From assembly GCF_000003605.2 (NCBI RefSeq), contig NW_003137824.1, forward strand, positions 660,126 through 679,213: a DNA stretch of 19,088 bases, given 5' to 3'. This document shows, in pieces, positions 1 to 7,873 of the stretch. The notes under the pieces were generated by a model, which was not told the origin of the DNA, did not search any database, and worked only from the letters and a program-made list of their open reading frames with translations. This stretch comes from Saccoglossus kowalevskii. Lineage: Eukaryota > Hemichordata > Enteropneusta > Harrimaniidae. A program made the position numbers and the translations under genes. Positions within the stretch are counted from its first letter, which is position 1; each line of letters begins with the position of its first letter.

Positions 1-73
1 TATAGATAGGTAACAATGAACGGCCAAAGGTGTTAATCGCTTTGTCTTTAGAGAAGCGTAGTATAGAGAAAAT

Positions 74-90
74 CACAGTCCCTCTATAGT
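74..90 (-). repeat. Copy of dispersed CACAGTCCCTC motif
   Basis: The plus strand reads CACAGTCCCTCTATAGT. Its reverse complement differs at one base from the motif at 7053-7069 (ACTATTGAGGGACTGTG). The 11-base core also forms both arms of the hairpin inserted in the tRNA-Thr pseudogene at 2328-2361. A looser relative, CACAGTCTCTCC, follows at about 95-106. The repeated occurrence in 19 kb indicates a dispersed repeat family rather than chance. Confidence 0.55.
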
Positions 91-104
91 CACTCACAGT
101 CTCT

Positions 105-130
105 CCATGGAGGTATTATTACCTCCATGG
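105..130. repeat. Perfect 11-bp inverted repeat (hairpin)
   Basis: CCATGGAGGTA at 105-115 is followed by a 4-base TTAT loop and its exact complement TACCTCCATGG at 120-130. It lies directly after a variant of the CACAGTC(C/T)CTC motif, so it may belong to the same small hairpin element family. No promoter or terminator role can be shown. Confidence 0.7.
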
Positions 131-1236
131 TCTCTCTATCCCGGTTTGGAAACGGTCGTTGTATTAGGTGTAAATCACCCTGTCAAAGGTGCGTTGCGAG
201 TATGGGCAAAGCATTGTCACGTGATCAGTACACAGCCGGTCACTATACTCATGGAACTATAAAACTATAAGTAAAATAATAAAATAAAAGGGCATTAATA
301 ACAAAAGTAATAAAAAATAAAATTAAAATAATTTTATAGCCAAAATAATTAAAGCCCGTACACTACATCAGATTTTAATCAGATTGTACTTGACATTGTC
401 AGTGATATGTGTTATTTTACAACTTAGGCCAGACTTTTTTCATTCCTTGTTTCTCGATTGTTTTGAGGAGGGCGGGAAAAAATAAAATTATTTTTTTTCC
501 ATTAGATTTGTGTGATTCTCAAAGAATTGTAAGTGAGATCATTGATGGAAAGAAGAAATAAAATAAAATGTTATTCCATGTATAACCTTGTTTCTCATCT
601 GCGCAAGACTTCGGTACTTTGATCATGACACTCCCACGAAAATGCAACTTGGTTTTGTTAAGCGGTAGGGGAAAAAATGAAGATAAAAATAAGTTTTTTT
701 TAGCAATTGTTTGCACCATGGAGGTAAAAAGAGATGTTTGCACTTACAAGTCAGCGGACGCGAGAAATTACGCTGAAATAATTGTTTTTTTCATTTTCGG
801 CTCCTGTTCATTCGGCGGGTTCGCGAAACAAGGGATAATAAAAGGCTGGCCTTAGTTGTTTATTCCAGAATTCGAGCTTTTTTCACATAATTTTTTAATC
901 AGGATATCTGAATAAAGTCATATTTTAGCCGGTGATAAGTTCTTTAATTCATCTATTTTACCAAATTACAAATTTTCATACCTTTACCCAGAATTTTTTA
1001 GTTTTTGATTCATGGGTGATTGAAATGAACTTTAATTATTGTATTTACCCTTCTTCTCGACGCGAAACCAATATTTGTCTTCAATTTTGACATTTTATGA
1101 TCGAAACATATCGTTAAAAAATAGTGGTCTGATTTGTTATTTGTCACACCGCATTTTATTAATGTTAATTTGGGCGATTTTTATGGATATTCTTTTCGAT
1201 CGTAACAAAAGAACGCCAGTCGTTTCCAGATCGAGG

Positions 1237-1251
1237 ATAGAGGGATTGTGG
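1237..1251 (+). repeat. Variant copy of dispersed GAGGGACTGTGG motif
   Basis: ATAGAGGGATTGTGG matches the motif found at 74-90 (reverse), 2351-2362 and 7053-7071, with one C-to-T change in the core. There is no second arm beside it, so this is a single half-site. Confidence 0.35.
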
Positions 1252-1613
1252 TTCACTATATGCCCTGCTGCGTCATTAATTACGTGGAGAGGGTTGTCAT
1301 CATAGATACATGTTCAATCTGTTGAGGAACGGTACGTGATCAGATTCATCACCTGTACTTGCAATACAATCACCCAAAAGAATTACACCAACATCGGATC
1401 ACTTTCCTTGCACATCAAGTAAATTGGATTCAAGCAAATCAATACTACTACTGTTTACACTCAGACCATTGCGAACACGTGGAATTTGAAGCAATTTCTT
1501 TGACGTTTTACATTATGGTTAGGCTCTGTTGTTTCCGGCTTTCTAATGAGTAATGGTGATGCAACAATCGCAGATTCGTTTATTTCAGGGTCGTTCTCAT
1601 TTTTCCCGGTTAA

Positions 1614-2091
1614 AGCGCGGTAGTCGTCGCGCTGCGCATGTTTGACATTTGTGTTGATAAACATTGATTTTCCCACAATCCAATGCGCTCTTCAAATGGA
1701 AATCACAAGTACACTGTAGCCTCGTTATAACGAACTCTTTGGGAGGCATGCAATTAGTTTGTTATAGTGAAATGTTCACTATAATGAAGCACATAATACA
1801 TTGGGTTTGTTGTGAGCGGGGGACATGTTATGTGTTCATTATATCAGGAAATTCATTATAAAGGTGTTCATTATATTGAGGTTACAGTGTATGAGGTTTG
1901 ACCTGGGCGCGACTTGCACTGATTACCGGCGGTGACTCCTTCGATACCTTCCAATCACATGTGATTACCTAATTAAAGCGTGGAAACGTGCCTGTTCGTA
2001 CTCGTTGATCTGCGCAACAGTCAAAGTCGCCATCTTTGTTTATATGAGACCCATATATCTCGCACATGCGCAGCGCGACGACTACCGCGCT
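1614..2091. mobile_element. TTAA-flanked inverted-repeat MITE
   Basis: The two ends are perfect 27-bp inverted repeats (1614-1640 and 2065-2091) beginning AGCGCGGTAGTCG. Each is bordered by TTAA (1610-1613 and 2092-2095), which fits a TTAA target-site duplication as made by piggyBac-type transposases. The element is 478 bp and has no transposase frame. About 180 bp of it is a second, nested element (1712-1889), so the original insertion was about 298 bp. The identical ends suggest a fairly recent insertion. The TIR does not start with the CCC/CCY triplet often seen in piggyBac, so the family is inferred from the target site only. Confidence 0.85.
1712..1889. mobile_element. Nested pogo/mariner-like MITE with TA target site
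   Basis: The left end CACTGTAGCCTCGTTATAAC and the reverse complement of the right end (CACTGTAACCTCAATATAAT) match at about 20 of the first 24 positions. The element is bordered on both sides by TA (1710-1711 and 1890-1891), as in the Tc1/mariner/pogo superfamily, whose pogo/Tigger ends often read CAGT...CCTC. It is 178 bp, contains repeated TTCATTATA/TTCACTATAATGAA palindromic blocks and has no coding capacity. It lies inside the TTAA-flanked element, so it inserted later. The more diverged ends need not mean greater age, because MITE ends may already differ when they insert. Confidence 0.8.
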
Positions 2092-2302
2092 TTAAAAACA
2101 TCTTGTCGTTCTTTTGCAGATTGGTCAGGGCCAAGCGTAACATTTTGGTTTTATCATAATAATTAAACAAAAATTGAATACAATGTCACTTTTGGAAACG
2201 ATTATGGATAATTAGGAAATCATGTAATATGTGTAAATAATATATAAAGTCAAATAATATTCAACGCCATTCTATCCAAGTGATAAATATAAACAAACAA
2301 GC

Positions 2303-2423
2303 GGCGCCGTGGCTTAGTTGGTTAATTCACAGTCCCTCCACGCCGGTGTTGAGGGACTGTGGTTTATTTAAAAGCGCATGTCTAGTAAACATGAGACCCA
2401 GAGTTCGAATCTCAGTGGTATCT
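2303..2423 (+). pseudogene. tRNA-Thr(AGU) pseudogene, D loop interrupted
   Basis: This copy parallels the intact tRNA-Thr at 4403. It has the 5' GGCGCCG, the D-arm start GGCTTAGTTGGTTAA, an intact 5-bp anticodon stem around loop CTAGTAA (anticodon AGT), and a T loop TTCGAAT. A 42-base insertion (2326-2367) splits the D loop. The acceptor stem is damaged (3' strand TGGTATC) and the T stem has one mismatch. No run of four or more T follows closely for Pol III termination. It is almost certainly non-functional. The insertion position does not fit the nuclear tRNA intron site 3' of the anticodon. Confidence 0.85.
2326..2367. mobile_element. 42-base hairpin insertion flanked by TTAA
   Basis: A perfect 11-bp stem, CACAGTCCCTC (2328-2338) against GAGGGACTGTG (2351-2361), closes over a 12-base loop that itself contains CAC/GTG. 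TTAA occurs at 2322-2325 and 2368-2371, matching a target-site duplication. Removing the insert and one TTAA restores the tRNA D arm apart from one extra A. The same arm sequence occurs alone at 74-90, 7053-7071 and 15551-15560. It may be an extremely short non-autonomous element or the end-to-end remnant of a longer one. Confidence 0.6.
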
Positions 2424-2610
2424 ATTTATTTACATTCCTGCATTATTTTGAATTAATATGAAATTCATATTTCTTTCTAGTTGAATTACTAAAACAATTT
2501 ACATATTTTTGTGAAATTTGTATTGCATTCAGAGTTGGAGATTTTTAAAACACTGAGTGTTGCTGTAGATTTCAAGTACATTACCACATTATTATTGAGG
2601 AAGACAGAAC
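2424..2610. other. AT-rich spacer
   Basis: No gene is visible. The last 20 bases (ATTATTGAGGAAGACAGAAC, 2591-2610) resemble the TATTGAGGAGA centre of the adjoining minisatellite unit and may be a decayed first copy. Confidence 0.4.
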
Positions 2611-3176
2611 AATTGCACGTATATTGAGGAGATATATTGTGCTATTTACATACAATTGCACGTATATTGAGGAGATATATTGTGCTATTTACATACAATT
2701 GCACGTATATTGAGGAGATATATTGTGCTATTTACATACAATTGCACGTATATTGAGGAGATATATTGTGCTATTTACATACAATTGCACGTATATTGAG
2801 GAGATATATTGTGCTATTTACATACAATTGCACGTATATTGAGGAGATATATTGTGCTATTTACATACAATTGCACGTATATTGAGAAGATATATTGTGC
2901 TATTTACATACAATTGCACGTATATTGAGGAGATATATTGTGCTATTTACACACAATTGCACGTATATTGAGGAGATATATTGTGCTATTTACATACAAT
3001 TGCACGTATATTGAGGAGATATATTGTGCTATTTACATACAATTGCACGTATATTGAGGAGATATATTGTGCTATTTTCATACAATTGCACGTATATTGA
3101 GGAGATATATTGTGCTATTTACATACAATTGCACGTATATTGAGGAGATATATTGTGCTATTTACATACAATTGCA
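2611..3176. repeat. 43-bp minisatellite, 13 copies plus a partial
   Basis: The unit begins AATTGCACGTATATTGAGGA and recurs exactly every 43 bases from 2611, giving 13 full copies to 3169 and a partial AATTGCA. The copies are almost identical. Only three substitutions were seen: 2887 G to A (copy 7), 2952 T to C (copy 8) and 3078 A to T (copy 11). Within each unit GCACGTATAT and ATATATTGTGC are nearly complementary around TGAGGAG, so every monomer can form an imperfect hairpin. The frame has no gene character. Such homogeneity implies recent expansion or conversion. Confidence 0.95.
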
Positions 3177-4402
3177 TAGTGTTCTCATTTGAGTTTGCGG
3201 CGTTCGGGTTCACAAGCTGAAATCCACAATTCACCGTTGGGCGTGGAACGGTAACTATTATCGCGGGTCAGTTGCTACCTGAATAAAAACAACTACTGCG
3301 AACCCGATAAAGACTTGATTTAGTTTGTGTATAGTTACATGTCTGTATTCCCTAAAAACTGAGTGTGAACGTATGCGATCCCAAATTACACTCAACTATC
3401 ATGCGCGTTTATTCAACCAGACATTCGCCAATTAGTCCCTTCATCCCTGGACAACTCACTTCCTTAGGTACAACCACTCATCAATTATTTTTAGCAAATA
3501 ATATGCAAATGCCATCGCACAGAGTACACCAGCTCCAATATATACCAACCGTTGAACACAACCTATGAATCGGATTGTATGGTATGGTAAATGATGACAA
3601 CTCGGGCACTTTTTTATACAATAGTACATACATTTCATTTCTGGTACTCTTAGGTATGACACTAGAGGAAGCTTTTTTATAATGGAAAGGTCGGGCCCAA
3701 GGTAAAAAAAGAGTAAAGTAAATACATAAAAGTATTGGTATAATTAGCGACTATATTCAGCGTGACACTGTTTACGACCACGGTCTAGTAACACTATATG
3801 AAACCATGATTAAACTAGTAGATTAGTAAGACTTAGGGGTGGTGCCCCCTGGTTACATCACTAATTCAACTATATAGTACACAATGGAAGGCTATATTCT
3901 TATATTCAATTCAATATACTATTTAGCTAAAGTTATGGAGCTCCGTGCTAGTTTCCTCGTTAGAAAAAGACTTCAACTATTTTATGCTTTGCGTATACGA
4001 ATTTTAAATGGAAACACGCCAAACATTCCAAGGAAAACAAGAGTATGCGATAGATAATGTACAATCGGTAATTAGAGCTAATCAAAATATAACCAAATCT
4101 TATCTTCATTTTAAATAAAAGTATAAATATAAATGACCTAAAACCTGACAAGCCTATGTTCATTGAACTGAAGTTTTAATAAATTAAATACCTATCTACA
4201 TGTATTTAGTAATAATGTGATACTATGTTTTAATGTTTGATTAAGTTCTTTGTTAACGTAAATCGCAATTGTATTAAAATTAGTAATTGAAGAGAAATCG
4301 TGGAAATAAAACACATCCTAGCAAAATATCTTGTAGACTATTTTTCAATTTTGTGTAAAATATATCACTATGATTATAGCAAAAACAAAGAAGGAACTAT
4401 CC
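3177..4402. other. Non-coding spacer between minisatellite and tRNA
   Basis: No supported gene. The open frames at 3365-3568, 3456-3662 and 3960-4163 overlap each other or lack domains. Short inverted matches such as CGGGTTC (about 3204) with GAACCCG (about 3300) frame a GC-richer patch at 3190-3310, which could be an old short element, but the ends are not clear. A small GGGG/CCCC hairpin lies near 3836-3850. Confidence 0.45.
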
Positions 4403-4476
4403 GGCGCCATGGCTTAGTTGGTTAAAGCGCCTGTCTAGTAAACAGGAGATCCTGAGTTCGAATCTCAGTGGTGCCT
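4403..4476 (+). tRNA. tRNA-Thr (anticodon AGU)
   Basis: The full cloverleaf can be drawn. The acceptor stem GGCGCCA pairs with TGGTGCC (one G-U). The D stem is GCTT/AAGC around AGTTGGTTA. The anticodon stem CCTGT/ACAGG closes loop CTAGTAA with anticodon AGT. The variable loop is AGATC, and the T stem CTGAG/CTCAG closes TTCGAAT. The internal A box (GGCTTAGTTGG) and B box (AGTTCGAATCT) are good Pol III promoter elements, and TTTTT follows at once. There is no intron and CCA is not encoded, as in eukaryotes. It reads ACU codons, and other ACN codons after A-to-I change of base 34. The interrupted relative lies 2.1 kb upstream. Confidence 0.96.
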
Positions 4477-4480
4477 TTTT
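4476..4480 (+). terminator. Pol III oligo-T terminator of tRNA-Thr
   Basis: Five T residues start at the discriminator position of the tRNA-Thr gene. That is the usual RNA polymerase III stop signal on the coding strand. Confidence 0.85.
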
Positions 4481-4750
4481 CTCGCCATCTAGTTGTAGTC
4501 CGGCACACAACTAAACACATTTTCTTCCATTTTTACACATTTGTCATGTATGTATACTTTGGGACATTTGTAAGATCTTTTATTAAGAATTTAAATGCAT
4601 CGGTCCGAAATATGCAAATTAAATAACATACACTGTAATAGCCCCATCATCGTCCAAATCGTACGGCCCCGTGTCTTTGACCTACCATATGCCTCTGCAC
4701 GATATTGTGCGGGATCGCATAGGCTAATTGCGTATCTTAAGCAGTGAGAT

Positions 4751-4787
4751 CTGATTGGGCGCGCCTCGAAACAAGGCGCCCAATCAG
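4751..4787. repeat. 12-bp inverted repeat carrying CCAAT cores
   Basis: CTGATTGGGCGC (4751-4762) and its exact complement GCGCCCAATCAG (4776-4787) flank a 13-base spacer. Each arm contains the CCAAT-box core, in opposite orientation. A further copy of CTGATTGGA lies at 5006-5014. The arms could be paired CCAAT sites of a promoter or the end of a small palindromic element. It lies just 3' of the helicase-like fragment on the minus strand. Confidence 0.6.
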
Positions 4788-4816
4788 CTTGGACGTACCA
4801 AATTATAAAACTAAAT

Positions 4817-4961
4817 TCAACTTCCTGTTTTTGTCGCTATGATGACATCCTTCCCACACAAAACTGCGTCGATTGAGTACCTGATGTGGCTTGAGGGCAC
4901 CAACACCGAAAACTTTCGCAATTTTATCATCACAAATAACACGATTCATGGGCGCCGCCAT
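4817..4961 (-). pseudogene. N-terminal fragment resembling a RecQ-type helicase, frameshifted
   Basis: From the ATG at 4961 (context CAAAATGGCGG) the minus strand encodes MAAPMN and then FGVGALKPHQ, like the Q-motif region of RecQ-family DNA helicases. Around 4878-4886 the reading frame must slip by one base. The next frame gives DAVLCGKDVIIATKTGS, a good match to helicase motif I (Walker A) up to TGS, where GKS would follow. Instead a TGA stop comes at once (4817-4819). The simplest explanation is one extra A in a CAAT run plus loss of the 3' part. Alternatively, an exon border CAG/GTAAGT has mutated to CAG/GAAGT. A CCAAT box upstream (5006-5014) suggests that the copy kept its promoter. The family call rests on motif pattern only, and other superfamily 2 helicases are possible. 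Confidence 0.45.
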
Positions 4962-5005
4962 TTTGTTTAAAATGAAACGCCAAAGAGGGATTTGTAACAC
5001 GCAAA

Positions 5006-5014
5006 CTGATTGGA
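5006..5014 (-). promoter_or_regulatory. CCAAT box upstream of helicase-like fragment
   Basis: The minus strand reads TCCAATCAG about 45 bases before the ATG at 4961. The start itself is embedded in AAAATGGCGG, the sequence of a YY1-type downstream promoter site found at many animal transcription starts. Together they suggest a former or present core promoter, but no TATA box is seen. Confidence 0.35.
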
Positions 5015-5079
5015 CAATGATCAGCCGCAACTGACTACTGGGAGCGCTGTTAGAATACGCATATTTGAAGGTCGTTCTG

Positions 5080-5124
5080 GCCAAGGTCTGTTTTAGGTTT
5101 GGCCGGAGAAACTTAGACCTTGGC
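5080..5124. repeat. 10-bp inverted repeat
   Basis: GCCAAGGTCT (5080-5089) and AGACCTTGGC (5115-5124) are exact complements around a 25-base loop that itself contains a further TTGGCCGG. Its role is unknown; it lies within the GC-richer block upstream of the helicase-like fragment. Confidence 0.5.
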
Positions 5125-5269
5125 TAGCGAAGATGTTGCCCCGGGGACCCATGGTGTTGTCGAGTGGGCGTTATTTACATGTCATCTATATTGTCTACTG
5201 GTCAGTGTAGTCTTCTACAATGCGCTTCATGTTTCTGCGCATCCTCCACAGGGCAGTAGGACAGTTGTT

Positions 5270-5720
5270 TGTTAGGCATCGTATACTCCTAATCCTCGGG
5301 GGCGGAGCTACGTCACAAGACGTTCCATGTTGCTAAGACGGGCACCACTGTACATGCATTTCTATGGGTTCTGGGCTCGCTGCTGTGGAACGCCGTTCGA
5401 GCCGGTGAAAATTCGAGAAAACAACACAAACTCAACTTTGAAGTAATCCTGAACAACCAAATTTATATATGTTACACACGTAGGGCTAATCTTGTTACAC
5501 TGTTCAGGGGAGTCTCAACCACCATCCCAAAGTACCGTTTTCTGCGAGTTTTTGGCCTTTGTTTTCACCGCGAGGGTTGCCAGGCGGTAGAAAATGCCCG
5601 GATGTCCACCCCGAGGACAGGCCCGTTCGCGTTCAAACTGCGTCTGTCCAAATGAATATGCAAATCACGTTTAAGCAGCTCCGATCATCATCCGTCTAAC
5701 TGTGTTACGCAATTACAGCA
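5270..5720. promoter_or_regulatory. GC-richer, promoter-like block without an open frame
   Basis: Base composition is clearly richer in G, C and CpG than the surroundings, and there is no long open frame. Recognisable sites include a GC box GGGGGCGGAGC (5298-5308) next to a CRE-like TACGTCAC (5309-5316). RFX/X-box-like half sites occur as GTTGCTAAGAC (about 5330) and GGTTGCCAGGC (about 5576). A perfect octamer occurs at 5656-5663 (ATGCAAAT; ATTTGCAT on the minus strand). This could be a CpG-rich promoter serving the minus-strand fragment at 4961, or a decayed repeat. No transcript start can be fixed. Confidence 0.3.
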
Positions 5721-6044
5721 CGCCTAACACGAAAACAGCATATAACATGAGTTATGATCCCATGCTGAAATACAGTTAGCATAGGTAAACATGTGTCAGG
5801 TGTAGTTATAGGTAGTTATAGGCGATAAAAATAGAGTGGACCAGTATTTACATCTATTCACTAGATTGAGCAGAAGAGTAATTAAAAATGCGTAACCATT
5901 TTGCAAATATGCCTAAACCAAGACATTGTGACACAAGAACTTACGCGGTTTCATTACTAGAGTTGAGCACATTTAACTGATTTGACAACCCCAAAATACT
6001 TTTTAATTTTTTTGGATTAGTGTAATTAAAAAAAAGATGCTCCG
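5721..6044. other. Downstream flank of the EGF gene
   Basis: No clear gene. A short direct repeat GTAGTTATAG occurs twice near 5803-5822. On the minus strand an ATTAAA-type poly(A) signal occurs near 6003-6008, just after the read-through stop of the EGF membrane gene. A pyrimidine-rich acceptor (TTCTGCTCAATCTAG) lies near 5860. It would be phase-compatible with the 6065 donor and give about 19 further codons, but they show no domain. Confidence 0.3.
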
Positions 6045-6064
6045 TTATATCACGTGGCACATAC

Positions 6065-6313
6065 CTGCGCTTTCCCGTTCAGTGGCGAATGGTGTGGGAC
6101 GCATGCGCGGTGGTCCGTCCACGTGGACACTGGGTGGTAATTCATCGGAGTGAGTAGAGTCGAAAGAATCAATCCGCGACGGTAAAGAGTCTCTCTTCAG
6201 ATTCATGCAAATAATAGTTGAGCATATAATAACCAATACGATCATTGCTGACGTAATAGATACAATGGTGGAACGTTCTTCCGTCTTGGCATTGATTTTG
6301 GTGTACCACCAGC
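6065..6313 (-). CDS. EGF membrane protein: transmembrane and tail exon
   Basis: The acceptor is CTATTATTACAG and the donor is CAG/GTATGT. The exon starts and ends in phase 1 (249 bases). It completes a Gly codon and then encodes WWYTKINAKTEERS, a hydrophobic segment of about 20 residues (TIVSITSAMIVLVIICSTII), then CMNLKRDSLPSR. The positive residues after the helix mark the cytosolic side, as expected of a type I membrane protein. The tail is rich in Ser, Asp and Pro (DSFDSTHSDELPPSV). In the assembled protein this is residues 102-184, with the helix at about 117-137. If the donor is not used, the frame adds only GMCHVI and stops at 6045-6047. Otherwise the 3' end lies on an exon not identified here. 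Confidence 0.75.
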
Positions 6314-7052
6314 CTGTAATAATAGATAGATTTTTTTTATTTAACACAAAATATATCATGAATGAAAAAAACATACAATAAATCAATGGTCAAGAAAAAC
6401 ACAAACAAAACAATAGACTAAACTAAAGCTTAGAAATAAAATCAATAAATTTTCCCAAGCAATTGAGAATGAAGCTATCTTTAGTGCCTAGCAAGCACTT
6501 GAATTTCTCAAGAGTTGATAACTTGCAAATGTTGTCATCATAAATAAAGTAGAACATATACATTCGTTAATAGATATCGTCCGTATCATAAAAGTCCAGG
6601 GTCCCTCCGTAAGAAAAATCAAGATAAATCATGACCTATTTCGCTAATGATCATTTTTTCTGTTGAGCAAGTCATTTTCTGCCAGATAATGTACGTGTAT
6701 CTAAGGCGATGTATAAACACCATGAAAGCTTGGATATACGAGAACACATAAAATAACATGTTTGCTTAGCTGACAGACTGTCTCGTCAATATAAGTGAAA
6801 ACAAATCCACTAATTTCGCACAATAGAATCAAACAATTCCGAGTCAGATATTCACATATTCAAACAGCGTTGCAAAAGTTATCAGGAAAAATATATGCTT
6901 TGTTATCGGCACGTATTGACTAACAAACACAGACTGTTAAATCACAGCTATATTTTCCCTGGTCGCGATACATCAACATTTCGTGTCGTAAGCCAACAAA
7001 GTTTTTCTCAAGATGCGCGATATGATACGTCCATTTGAATATACTTGTACAG

Positions 7053-7071
7053 ACTATTGAGGGACTGTGGG
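7053..7071 (+). repeat. Copy of dispersed GAGGGACTGTGG motif
   Basis: ACTATTGAGGGACTGTGGG matches the reverse complement of 74-90 with one mismatch over 17 bases, and it shares its 11-base core with the hairpin in the tRNA pseudogene. It sits in the third intron of the EGF membrane gene. No partner arm is seen beside it. Confidence 0.55.
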
Positions 7072-7515
7072 TTGAAAGATGTTTTGGTGAGTTGTAAACT
7101 TGAATGAACTATTTTCGACGATGTTTTGTTGTTGTTGACTTCGTGCACGATCTGTTGCTTTGGCAACGATTAAAGATAACGTGATAAGAGGATTGTTCTC
7201 ATCTGTTTTTCTCATACTTTCCTAAGAATTATAATTTTACATCATGGGAATTGCAAATCAGATCGAAGACATTGTCCTTGACACTTCAGGTCAAGGGTGA
7301 TTGATGCACACATTAATAATTAATGTTATCGAATTGCAACTACAAAGTACACCAGAAAGTGTTTTTCATCAGACCTAGTAGTCAGTTGAACGAATGAATA
7401 ATCATAACCCATATTCTCAAGTGATTTTAGAGCGTCGGCAACCATGCAAATAAGTTTTCAAGGTTTCGTGTTATGTTATTTATGTGACTCAAAAGTGTCC
7501 ACCTTCGATGCTTAC

Positions 7516-7629
7516 CGTCTCTGTACTGACAATAGTCTCCGTAGAAAGACACCGGGCAGTGGCATATACCGGTTAGTAGGCAGTGTCCACCATTCAAGCA
7601 ACCATCTCGGTTGCAATCATAAGTACCGA
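7516..7629 (-). CDS. EGF membrane protein: second EGF-like exon
   Basis: This 114-base exon (38 codons) is bounded by acceptor CTTATTTGCAG and donor ACG/GTAAGC and is phase 1 at both ends. It encodes one EGF-like domain: C-x4-C-x5-C-x5-C-x-C-x8-C, with the typical NGGHC between cysteines 2 and 3 and an aromatic/Gly stretch (FYGDYC) before cysteine 6. It corresponds to residues 64-101 of the assembled protein. There is no calcium-binding D-x-D/N-E consensus before the first cysteine, so it is probably a non-calcium EGF module. The 174-codon plus-strand frame over this area is its antisense shadow. The following exon encodes the membrane anchor, so this module is membrane-proximal. Confidence 0.85.
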
Positions 7630-7734
7630 CTGCAAATAAGCATATATTTCACATGTAACAAACTAAAAAGATTGGCAGAAATATTTTCAGATGGCCAAAT
7701 ATTATTTATTGACTTTTACTCATCATTACTTTAC

Positions 7735-7848
7735 CTTCTTCGCACTGGTTTCCCCGGAAGTACTTCGGACAAATGCATTGTGGTAAAGTGTCATTACACA
7801 TTCCGCCATTTTGACAAACACCGCAGGTATCGGTTCTATTACCGTACT
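7735..7848 (-). CDS. EGF membrane protein: first EGF-like exon
   Basis: Acceptor CTTATTTCTAG and donor AAG/GTAAAG bound a 114-base, phase 1-1 exon of the same length as the next one, which fits exon duplication. It encodes C-x2-C-x5-C-x6-C-x-C-x8-C with CQNGGMC and FRGNQC, a clear EGF-like domain (residues 26-63 of the assembled protein). Two N-glycosylation sequons are visible: NRT before the first cysteine and NDT between cysteines 3 and 4. The spacing of only two residues between cysteines 1 and 2 is shorter than in the second module. The intron to the next exon is only 105 bp. Confidence 0.85.
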
Positions 7849-7873
7849 CTAGAAATAAGGTACAAACAAATAA

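Larger units (their letters stand above)
1..1609. other. AT-rich non-coding stretch
   Basis: No convincing gene is visible here. The open frames at 519-743, 619-855, 1039-1305 and 1359-1553 lack recognisable domains, run through homopolymer-rich DNA and look like chance frames. Positions 250-345 and 475-570 are very rich in A and T. What can be supported is listed separately: two copies of the CACAGTCCCTC-type motif (74-90 and 1237-1251) and a palindrome at 105-130. Confidence 0.6.

Noticed and set aside
2303-2423. tRNA-Thr with a true D-loop intron
   Set aside because: Nuclear tRNA introns lie just 3' of the anticodon; here the insert is in the D loop, has TTAA borders, and the acceptor and T stems are damaged, so a pseudogene with an insertion is the better reading.
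2611-3176. CRISPR-like array
   Set aside because: The repeats are directly contiguous with no unique spacers, so this is a minisatellite, and the setting is eukaryotic.
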